From Bufo bufo (Eukaryota > Chordata > Amphibia > Anura > Bufonidae): DNA of 64,000 nucleotides. Each line of letters opens with the position of its first letter. Within the stretch, counting starts at the first letter, position 1. Position numbers and translations under genes: made by a program. A model generated the notes under the pieces. It ran no database searches and was not told the origin of the DNA. It saw only the letters and a list, made by a program, of their open reading frames with translations. Below, piece after piece: positions 55,430 to 64,000 of this stretch. Location of the stretch: positions 588,220,471 to 588,284,470 of the forward strand of contig NC_053390.1 in NCBI RefSeq assembly GCF_905171765.1, written 5' to 3'.

Positions 55430-55945
55430 ATGCACCGCAAACAGTCCATTTGCACAACCGCAAACTCCCCATTTGCACAAGGTTGGATACCAAGCTAGCC
55501 ATGTCCCGTTCCTTGTCCTCACTGACGTCATTGAAGGTCTCTTCCTCCACCCAGCCACGTACAATACCAAGGGTCCCCGAAAGGTGACAACAAGCCCCCT
55601 GGGATGCCTGCTGTGGTTGGTCTTTCACCTCCTCAAAGCCACCTTCCTCCTCTGACTCCTCTTCTTCAGACTCCTCTCTCTGCGTTGCTGCAGGTCCAGC
55701 AATCGACGACGACAAGGCTGCTTCTGGTAGAGATGGTGACCACAACTCTTCCTCTTCATGCTCATCTACGGCCTGATCCAGCACTCTTCGCAGGGCACGC
55801 TCCAGAAAAAACGCATATGGGATGAGGTCGATGATGTTGCCTTGGGTTTGACTGACCAGGTTTGTCACCTCCGCAAAAGGACGCATGAGCCTACAGCCAT
55901 TGTGCATGAGCATTCAGTAACGCAGCCAAAAAATACCTAGCTCCG
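55430..55945 (-). pseudogene. Second transposase fragment in hAT-B2 tail
   Basis: The minus frame is open for about 175 codons (55913-55386). It matches the middle of the hAT-B transposase: CRLMRPFAEVTNLVSQT, FFLERALRRVLDQAVDEH, an acidic stretch and ERDMASLVSNLVQMGS. It has no catalytic motif. The same fragment is at 23549-24060 in hAT-B1, where it carries stops. Confidence 0.85.
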
Positions 55946-55984
55946 CAGAGGTTGTCCTCTTTTTTTTTAATAAAAAAAATCTGT

Positions 55985-56395
55985 TCTTACCAGTTTAATC
56001 TCTTTTTTGTCCCCTATCAGGGGTCGGTGTGGTGTATGGAATATATTTTAGGAACCGGGAGATGGAAAAAGATGCTTGGTCGGTCCTCTTACTTCCAATC
56101 TGGGGCACTGCGCGTGCGCCGTGCAATGTACTGTGCTACCCGATATGAATGGTATGTTAAGTAGTACTATTCCTATCAGTTTAATCCCGGTTATGTCCCC
56201 TATCAGGTTCCGGTATATGGAATAGATTTTAGGAACCGGGAGATGGAAAAAGATGCTTGGTCGGTCCTCTTACTTCCAATTTGGGGCACTGCGCGTGGTA
56301 TGAGTGGTATGAGTGGTATGTTAAGTAGTACTATTCCTATCAGTTTAATCCCTGTTACGTCCCCTATCAGGGGACTTGTATGGAATAGAGTTTAG
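55985..56395 (-). repeat. ~180-bp tail repeats of hAT-B2, about 2-2.5 units
   Basis: The ACGGGAGATGGAAAAAGATGCTTGG-like and CCAATTTGGGGCACTGCGCG blocks recur near 56055 and 56236, with a shortened unit at 56290-56340. They correspond to 22910-23520 in hAT-B1. Confidence 0.8.
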
Positions 56396-57124
56396 ACAAC
56401 CGCAAAGAGTTGTTAATAGTTGACACACTCATGATATAAATTTTAGTCCTCTATGCGTCAATCTTGGTGTAGTGATGACTGTGCTCGTGCGCACGTTTGG
56501 GAGACTGCAGTCGATGGCGGTTTTTCAAAGCCTATGGTCGTGCTGAGGTAGTTCAGTGACAGTTAAGCGACCCCGAAAACAATGATTCTGCAATGTGGGC
56601 CCACTGTTGACCTAGTAGGCTTTAATGATCACCTTAGATGATCACAAAGAAAATGTATGTTTTTTCTATGCAAAATTATCCAGCCGATCACTTTTGGTCT
56701 GTTCACAATGAAGCAACGACCTTATCTCATCTGGGATGTGCCAACATTGCCATTGCCAACACACTCATAGAGGTGATCGCTTCATTGTGATACGCAAGCC
56801 CCTTCACCACAACAAGGTAGCGATCACGAAGGGGAATTGACATATGTATGTGCCTTTTTTTTTTTGTTTTGTTTTTTTCAGCCACAGTGCAGCACCAGAG
56901 GCCAGAAAAATTAGGCATGTACACGTGCCTGAAAAATTAGGTATTGTTGCAGCCGCTGCTGTAGCTGCGGCCGGAAAAATTGATGTTTTCGAGGCAGAAA
57001 GTGCACTAAAACATTGCGGCTTGAACCCTAGTTGGAGAAGTCACGCAAGTCATCCGGCATGCAGAGATTAAATACAGCAGCGTGTGGACCATTTTATATC
57101 CCAAGGCATCTCATCAGGCCTTTT

Positions 57125-60100
57125 TTAGTCAAATGCATCCCGCACTGTCAGTCCCTTCGGGATCCATGCCTCATTCATCTTAATAAAGGTGAGGTAATCT
57201 AGACTTTTTTGACCTAGGCGACTTCTCTTCTCAGTGACAATACCTCCTGCTGCGCTGAAGGTCCTTTCTGACAGGACACTTGAAGCGGGGCAGGCCAGAA
57301 GTTCTATCGCAAATTGGGATAGATCAGGCCACAGGTCAAGCCTGCACACCCAGTAGTGAAGGGGTTCATCGCTCCTCAGAGTGTCGATATCTGCAGTTAA
57401 GGCGAGGTAGTCTGCTACCTGTCGGTCGTGTCGTTCGCTGAGGCTGGACCCCGAAGGGCTGTGGGGTGCGTAGGACTTAAAAAGCTCTGCATGTCCTCCA
57501 TCAACAACACGTCTGTAAAGCGTCCTGTCCTTGCCAGCGTGGTCGTGGTAGGAGGAGGATTACTTTCACCTCTTCCCCTGTTAGATTCCCGTTGTGCTGT
57601 GACATCACCCTTATACGCTGTGTAAGCATACTTTTTAACTTGTTTTGGAACTGCTGCATCCTTTCCGACTTCTGGTAATTCGGTAACATTTCAGCCACTT
57701 TCTGCTTATACCGGGGGTCTATTAGCGTGGCCACCCAGTACAGGTTGTTCTCCTTCAGCCTTTTTATACGAGGGTCCCTCAACAGGCATGACAGCATGAA
57801 AGACCCCATTTGCACAAGGTTGGATGCCGAGCTACTCATGTCCCGTTCCTCGTGCTCACTGATCTCATTGAAGGTCTGTTCTTCCCCCCAGCCACGTACA
57901 ACACCACGGGTACCAGATAGGTGATAACAAGCACCCTGGGATGCCTGCTGTGGTTGGTCTTCCTCCTCCTCAAAGCCACATTCCTCCTCTGACTCCTCTT
58001 CATCAGACTCCTCTTCCAGCGTTGCCGCAGGTCCAGCAAGCGATGCTGATAAGGCTGTTTCTGGTCGTGATGGTGACCACAACTCTTCCTCTTCACGCTC
58101 ATCTACGGCCTGATCCAACACTCTTCGCAGGGCACGCTCTAGGAAGAAAACAAATGGGATGATGTCGCTGATGGTGCCTTCGGTGCGACTGACTAGGTTT
58201 GTTACCTCCTCAAAAGGACGCATGAGCCTACAGGCATTGCGCATAAGCGTCCAGTAACGTGGCAAAAAAATACCCAGCTTTGCAGAGGCTGTGCTAGCAC
58301 CCTGGTCATACAAATACTTGTTGACGGCTTTTTCTTGTTGGAGCAGGTGGTCGAACATTGTTTAGTGTTGAATTCCAACGTGTCGGGCTGTCGCAAATCA
58401 AGCGCCTCACTGGCATGTTGTTTCGCCGCTGAATATCTGAAAAGTGCGCCATGGCCGTGTAGGAACGCCTGAAATGGCCACACACCTTCCTGGCCTGCTT
58501 GAGGACATCTTGTAAGCCTGAGTACTTATGCACAAAGTGTTGTACGATGAGATTCAACACATGTGCCATGAACAGCACATGTGTCAACTTGCCCAAATTC
58601 AATGCCGCCAACAAAATGCTCCCGTTGTCACACACCACTTTGCCGATCTCCAGTTGGTGCGGAGTCAGCCACTGATCCACCTGTGGGTTCAGGGTCGGAC
58701 AGGACTGCTGGTCCGGTGTGACTCTCTGCTTTCAGGCAAGTCAACCCCAAGACGGCGTGACACTGTCGTATCCGGGATGTGGAATAGCCCCTGGGGAGCT
58801 GGGGGGGTGCAGTTGATGTGGAGCAAGACGCAGCAGCAGGACTCAGCCGAGGAGGTTAGCGAAGAGGATGGAGTAGGAGGAGTAGAGGAGGTGGCAGCAG
58901 GCCTGCCTGCAAGTCATGGCGGTGTCACCAACTCCTCTGCAGAGCCACGCATTCCATGCTTGGCAGCCGTCAGCAGGTTTACCCAATGCGCAGTGTACGT
59001 GATATACCTGCCCTGACCGTGCTCTGCAGACCAGGTATCAGTGGTCAGATGGACCCTTCCCCCAACACCGTGTGCCAGACATGCCATGACGTCCTTTTCC
59101 ACAATAGAGTACAGGTTGGGGATTGCCTTTTGTGGAAAAAAAATTTGGCCGGGTACCTTCCACTGCAGTGTCCCAATAGCTACAAATTTTTTGAAGGCCT
59201 CAGACTCTACCAGCTTGTATGGTAAAAGCTGGCGGGCTAAGAGTTCCGACAAGCCAGCTGTCAGACGCCGGGCAAGGGGGTGACTCTGTGACATTGGCTT
59301 CAAACATTTCCTTGACAGACACCTGACTGTGGGCAGATGAGCAGGAACTGCTGAAGGTGAGAGGCGGAGTGGTGGATGGTTGAGAGGGGGCAAGGAGGAC
59401 AGCAGTGGTTGACGGGGCTGAAGATGCTGGACCAGGAGGAGGATGGTGGCTTTGAGTTTGTGTGCTGCTTGTACTCATCATGTGTTGATCCCATAGGCGT
59501 TTGTGATGTGAGATCATGTGCCTTCGCAAAGCAGTTGTACCTAGGTGGGTGTTGGACTTCCCACGACTCAGTTTCTTTTGGCACAGGTTGCAAATGGCAT
59601 AGCTGTTATCAGAGGCAGACACGCAAAAAAAATGCCACACTGCTGAGCTTTGCAATGAAGGAATTCTGGTGGTGGCAACAGCATGCGTTGATTGGCGTGC
59701 TGTCTAGCTGACCCCGGGTGCCGATACATGCTGTCTGACTGTGCAACTAGCTCCTTGCGACGACCTCCCCCTGCTTGCAACTCGTCTCCTCCTCCTCTCT
59801 GTCTCTCCATCTGAACTTTCCCCCTGTTCTTCTTCTCTTCGAGCGGGCACCCACGTGACATCCACGGACACATCGTCATCATCAACCGCTTCACTTGTAT
59901 CTGACAACTCAGCAAAGGAAGCAGCAGCGGATACAACATCATCATCATCACACCGTACGTCCATGTGTGTAATGCTGCCTGACTGAGACATATCCCTGTT
60001 ATCTACATCCTCTGGCAATAATGGTTGCGCATCACTCATTTCTTCCAACTGATGTGTAAATAACTCCTCTGACAGATCAAGTGAAGCAGCTGTGGTGCTA

Positions 60101-60346
60101 GTGTTGGTGGTGGCGGCAGGCGGGCGAGTGCTAACTTGAGAGGTGCCCGAAGCTGAGCTGGAGGAGGGTGGTCCGTCAAGCTGTAGAAGATTGGGTGTCC
60201 TGTGTTAGCCAGTCAACTATGTCCTCAGAACTGTTCGAGTTCAGGGTACGTGGCCTCTGAACACTGGGCATTATTCTAGGGCCAAAGGAAATCACAGCAC
60301 CACGACCACGACGGCCTCTGCAGGGTGGCCTGCCTCTGCCTGTCAT
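57125..60346 (-). pseudogene. hAT-B2 BED-finger hAT transposase, frameshifted
   Basis: The start ATG at 60346-60344 opens MTGRGRPPCRGRRGRG, a Gly-Arg-rich tip like that of hAT-C. The acidic region follows to about 59700. Unlike hAT-B1 the BED finger is complete (WHFFCVSASDNS, CNLCQKKL, then RRHMISHH; about 59640-59500). The first Asp is in HLTTDTWSAEHG near 59020. The second is in VVCDNGSILL near 58630, where CxxH reads FMAH instead of CMAH, so the Cys is lost. DPRYKQ is near 57715, and SSVLSERTFSAAGG and LTFIKMNEAWI precede the stop at 57125. Frame changes occur near 60170, 59950, 59650, 59300, 58740, 58360 and 57510, so it is dead despite complete domain order. Confidence 0.85.
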
Positions 60347-60359
60347 TTTTTTTTTCAAT

Positions 60360-60640
60360 TAGTTGTACTATGCGTGCAAGCTACTGTGACACCAGATATG
60401 AGTGGTGGCACTGGGCACTGGCACAGTAGTGGGCACAGTACACGCTGTGGGCCTGACACACACACTTGCAGGCAACTGCAATTATATTACAGTGAATTTT
60501 TAAAAAAAAAAATTTAATGCAAGCTACAGTGACACCAGATATAAGTGGTGCAACTGGGCACTGGCAGTAGTGGGAACAGTACACGCTGTGGGCCTGACAC
60601 ACACGCTGGCAGACAACTGCAATTAGATTACAGAGAAAAA
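60360..60640 (-). repeat. Leader array of hAT-B2, 2 units
   Basis: Two ~141-bp units (CTACTGTGACACCAGATATGAG, CACGCTGTGGGCCTGACAC, AACTGCAATTATATTACAGT) occupy the place where hAT-B1 has nine. Confidence 0.9.
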
Positions 60641-61072
60641 AATAAAAGCAGACTGATGTACTAGCCCTAAAAAGGGCTTTTTGGGGTGCTGTCAGGATGC
60701 TGTCCTTACAGCAGATCAGATGAGTCTTTGAGGACTGGAGTGGACACAGAACACTGGCCTAGCTAACGATTTCCCTATTAAATCAGCAGCAGCTGCACTG
60801 TTCCTGCTCTCACTAACACTGCAGCTTCCGAATGAATCTAAGATGGATGCTGTCCTTGCTTTTTGATAGGAGGTGGGAGGGTCTGGGAGGGAGGGTATGC
60901 TGCTGATTGGCTGGAACGTGTCTGCTGACTGTGAGGTACAGGGTCAAAGTTTGCTCAATGATGACGTATAGGGGGCGGACCGAACATCGCATATGTTCAC
61001 CCGCCGCGGCGAACGCGAACAAGCAATGTTCGCCGGGAACTGTTCGCCCGCAAATAGTTTGGGACATCTCTA

Positions 61073-61348
61073 ACAATCAGTGGATAACAATTTTACTGTA
61101 AGCCAGCATAGGCCCCAAAAATTAGGCATTCACCTGACAGAAAAGAACAAGTTATTATGCGGCTGGAGGTACAATAGGCAGTCACTGAATAACAATTTTA
61201 CTGTAGGCCAGTGGAATATAGGCCCCAAAAATTAGGCATTAACTTGACAGAAAAGAACAAGTGATTATGTGGCTGGAGGTACATTAGGCGGTCACTGAAT
61301 AACAATTTTACTGTAGGCCAGTGGAGCATAGGCCCCAAAATTTTGGTG
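61073..61348. repeat. ~107-bp tandem array, block 3
   Basis: The array resumes after hAT-B2 with AATCAGTGGATAACAATTTTAC and continues for about 2.5 units until the hAT-C3 end. Confidence 0.92.
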
Positions 61349-61580
61349 TAGGGAGAACTGTAAAGTTCGGGTTCGTACCGAACTTTAGGATTTTTGGACC
61401 TTGGACCCGAACCCGAACATTTCCGTAAAAGTTCGATGTTCGGCGCTTTCTTGGCGCTTTTTGAAAGGCTGTACAGCAGCCAATCAACAAGCGTCATATT
61501 ACTTGCCCCAAGAGGCCATCACAGCCATGCCTACTAATGGCATGTCTGTGATTGGCCAGAGCAGCATGTGACCCAGGCTC

Positions 61581-61588
61581 TATATAAG
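61581..61588 (+). promoter_or_regulatory. TATA box of hAT-C3
   Basis: TATATAAG lies about 230 bp inside the 5' end, in the context shared with hAT-C1 (GACCCAGGCTC before, GTCACGTAGCGC after). Confidence 0.65.
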
Positions 61589-62289
61589 CTTGAGTCACGT
61601 AGCGCTGCACGTCACTCTGCTGTTACAAGTGTAGGGAGAGGATGCTGCTGGACTTGTGATTTCAGGGAGAAAATAGGAGAGAATCTAACTCAGCGATCTA
61701 CCTAGGAATAGTTGTGCGGGTGCAGGACACAATTGTTTTACCCTGCCCTGAGGCCATTGACCAAAAAAAAAGAACTTTTATAATTCTGTTAGTTAGTTGG
61801 GTGGCGGCGGCGGCCATTTTATGCAAGCTCAGTGCACCAGCACTGCATCTGAGCTTTTGGGACATTGCAAATCACCATTTTTCTGGGGCAAACAACATCT
61901 GGATTAGTCAGTGTGCAATTTAAGGTAGAAATACACCCATCATTTTCTGGGGTTTTAAAAACACACTTTTTTCTTCAAAAAACTGTATTTTCCAGATCTA
62001 CAAGTGTTAAATTCAAGTTTAATATATACAGCTTTCATATTCTGTTACCAAAAAAAGACATTTTTGGCAATCTACAACATCTGGATTAGTCAGTGTGCAA
62101 TTTAAGCTAGAAATACACCCATCATTTTCTGGGGTTTGAAAAACACACTTTTTTGACAAAAAACACAATTTTCAGGGGTTGCAGCATCAGCACGTGTGAA
62201 ATTACAGGCTTTTATACTACTGTCAAATTCAGTTGTTAAACAAACACTCGTTTGTGCACAAAAAATTTAGTTGGCAGCCTTTGATGCAG

Positions 62290-64000
62290 ATGTCATTGTG
62301 AGATACACCCTTAATATATTTGGGTTACATTCAGAGATTTTAAATACCGCCATTTAGTGCACCAATATTTACTTCAGGCCTACACTGGTTCAGGCCCTGC
62401 GAGAAACACCCTCTACATACAGGGGTTTGAATCAGGCATTTAAAATACAGCCATTTAGCGCAAATAAATATTTACTTCAGGCCTACACTGGTTCAGACCG
62501 TGTGAGATACTCCCTCTACATACAAGGGTTTGATTCAGGGATTTGAAATATAGCCATTTTGTGCAAAGATATTTGAAATACAGCCATTTAAAATACAGCC
62601 ATTTTGGGCAAAGAAAAATTTAGTTCAGGCCTACACAGGTTCAGGCCTTGTGAGATACTCCCTCTACATACAGGGGTTTGATTCAGGGATTTGAAATACA
62701 GCCATTTGAAATACAGCCATTTTGTGCAAAGATATATTTACTTCAGGCCTACACTGGTTCAGACAGTGTGAGATACTCCCTCTACATACAGGGGTTTGAG
62801 TAGGGCATTTGAAATACAGCCATTTGAAATACAGCCATTTTGGGCAAAGAAAAATTTAGTTCAGGCAATCACTGGTTAAGGCATTGTGAGATACTCCCTC
62901 TACATACAGGGTTTGATTCAGGGATTTGAAATACAGCCATTTTGTGCAAAGATATATTTACTTCAGGCCTACACTGGTTCAGACCATGTGAGATACTCCC
63001 TCTACATACAGGGGTTTGAATCAGGCATTTGAAATACAGCCATTTGAAATACAGCCATTTTGGGCAAAGAAATATTTAGTTCAGGCCTACACTGGTTCAG
63101 GACTTGTGAGAAACTCCCTCTACAAACAGGGGTTTGATTAAGGGATTTGAAATACAGCCATTTGAAATACAGCCATTTTGTGCAAAGATATATTTACTTC
63201 AGGCCTACACTGGTTGAGACCGTGTGAGATACTCCCTCTACCTACAGTGGTTTGATTCAGGGATTTGAAATACAGCCATTTTGTGCAAAGATATATTTAC
63301 TTCAGGCCTACACTGGTTCAGACCGTATGAGATACCCCCTCTACATACAGGGGTTTGAATCAGGCATTTGAAATACAGCCATTTGAAATACAGCCATTTT
63401 GTGCAAAGATATATTAACTTCAGGCCTACACTGGTTGAGACCGTGTGAGATACTCCCTCTACCTACAGGGGTTTGATTCAGGGATTTGAAATACAGCCAT
63501 TTAAAATACAGCCATTTTGTGCAAAGATATATTTACTTTAGGCCTACACTGGTTCAGACCGTGTGAGATACTCTCTCTACATACAGGGGTTTGATTCAGG
63601 GATTTGAAATACAGCCATTTTGTGCAAAGATATATTTACTTCAGGCCTACACTGGTTCAGACCATGTGAGATACTCCCTCTACATACAGGGATTTGAAAT
63701 ACAGCCATTTGAAATACAGCCATTTTGTGCAAAGATATATTTATTTCAGGCATACACTGGTTCAGACCATGGGAGATACTCCCTCTACATACAGGGGTTT
63801 GATTTAGGAATTTGAAATACAGCCATTTGAAATACAGTCATTTTGGGCAAAAAAATAGTTAGTTCAGGCCTACACTGGTTCAGGCCTTGTGAGATACTCC
63901 CTCTACATACAGTGGTTTGATTCAGGGATTTGAAATACAGCCATTTGAAATACAGCCATTTTGTGCAAAGAAAAATTTAGTTCAGGCCTACACTGGTTCA
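62290..64000 (+). repeat. ~102/120-bp leader array of hAT-C3, about 15 units
   Basis: Units carry TTTGAAATACAGCCATTTTG, TTCAGGCCTACACTGGTTCA, GTGAGATACTCCCTCTACAT and ACAGGGGTTTGATTCAGG. Two unit lengths alternate, about 102 and 120 bp; the longer has TTTGAAATACAGCCA doubled. The array continues to the window edge. hAT-C1 has about four diverged units of the same repeat at 36430-36880. Confidence 0.92.

Larger units (their letters stand above)
55040..61072 (-). mobile_element. hAT-B2: second hAT-B copy, minus strand
   Basis: The low-coordinate end TAGAGATGTCTCGAACG is the element's 3' end. The high-coordinate end is the complement of TAGAGATGTCCCAAAC, identical to the hAT-B1 5' end. ACAATCAG at 55032-55039 is repeated exactly at 61073-61080 in the surrounding array. 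The element is 6,033 bp, shorter than hAT-B1 mainly because leader and tail arrays have fewer units. Order and content otherwise match, including the extra transposase fragment in the tail. Confidence 0.94.
45195..61348 (+). mobile_element. hAT-D: probable hAT with huge internal 107-bp array, later interrupted
   Basis: At 45195 the sequence TAGTGATGGATGAACATCGG resembles a hAT 5' end (TAGNGATG-type), and the next 200 bp carry GAACCGCGCATTCACGGCGG-like subterminal palindromic words. The tandem array starts about 265 bp inside it, as in the other hAT leaders. No right end or transposase lies in the window, and the right boundary given is only where hAT-C3 interrupts. The classification rests on the terminus-like sequence and layout. 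Confidence 0.4.
61349..64000 (+). mobile_element. hAT-C3: 5' part of a third hAT-C element, runs off the window
   Basis: The left end TAGGGAGAACTGTAAAGTTCGGG matches hAT-C1 inside the terminus. TTTTGGTG (61341-61348) would be the target duplication; the right end is beyond 64000. The subterminal hairpin, TATA box and the AAGTGTTAAATTCAAG leader blocks match hAT-C1. The transposase is not reached. Confidence 0.85.

Overview
This is repeat-dominated nuclear DNA from a vertebrate, most likely an anuran amphibian. I infer this from the families I recognise: BED-finger hAT elements, a PGBD-type piggyBac, an L2-like LINE, foldback elements with TTAGGC-type ends and a gamma-like endogenous retrovirus. 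I could not compare with any genome. I see no host gene, tRNA, rRNA or prokaryotic feature. Almost everything longer than 300 bp is a transposon, a piece of one, or a tandem array, and most elements are nested inside others.

Layout. 1-736 is a near-perfect second copy of 4888-5623. 737-2968 is a 3'-truncated piggyBac with a train of hairpins at its intact end. 2969-5030 holds 150-bp and 96-bp tandem repeats and 5128-6843 is a foldback element. 7021-17326 is a decayed hAT (hAT-A, minus strand). It carries a solo LTR in its transposase, several inverted-repeat elements and a 290-bp leader array. 17467-24472 is a complete but dead hAT (hAT-B1, plus strand) with 8-bp target duplications. 25035-40720 is an L2-like LINE. 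It is split at 28038/39892 by a hAT (hAT-C1), which is itself split by a second hAT of the same family (hAT-C2, 28503-35368). hAT-C2 keeps an uninterrupted transposase frame. 40721-45190 has a large foldback element, the 3' tail of another LINE and little else recognisable. From 45195 to 61348 there is a ~107-bp tandem array, probably the inside of a further hAT. It is interrupted by a retrovirus with matching LTRs (48438-54553) and by a second hAT-B copy (55040-61072, minus strand). At 61349 a third hAT-C copy starts and runs off the window.

How the parts relate. Target duplications give an insertion order: L2, then hAT-C1, then hAT-C2; and the 107-bp array, then the retrovirus, hAT-B2 and (by a clear left end only) hAT-C3. 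Each hAT family here carries its own tandem array in the leader or tail, and copy number differs between copies of one family. The best candidate for recent activity is hAT-C2, whose expected ATG reads ATA. The youngest-looking insertion is the retrovirus, whose interior is nevertheless decayed.
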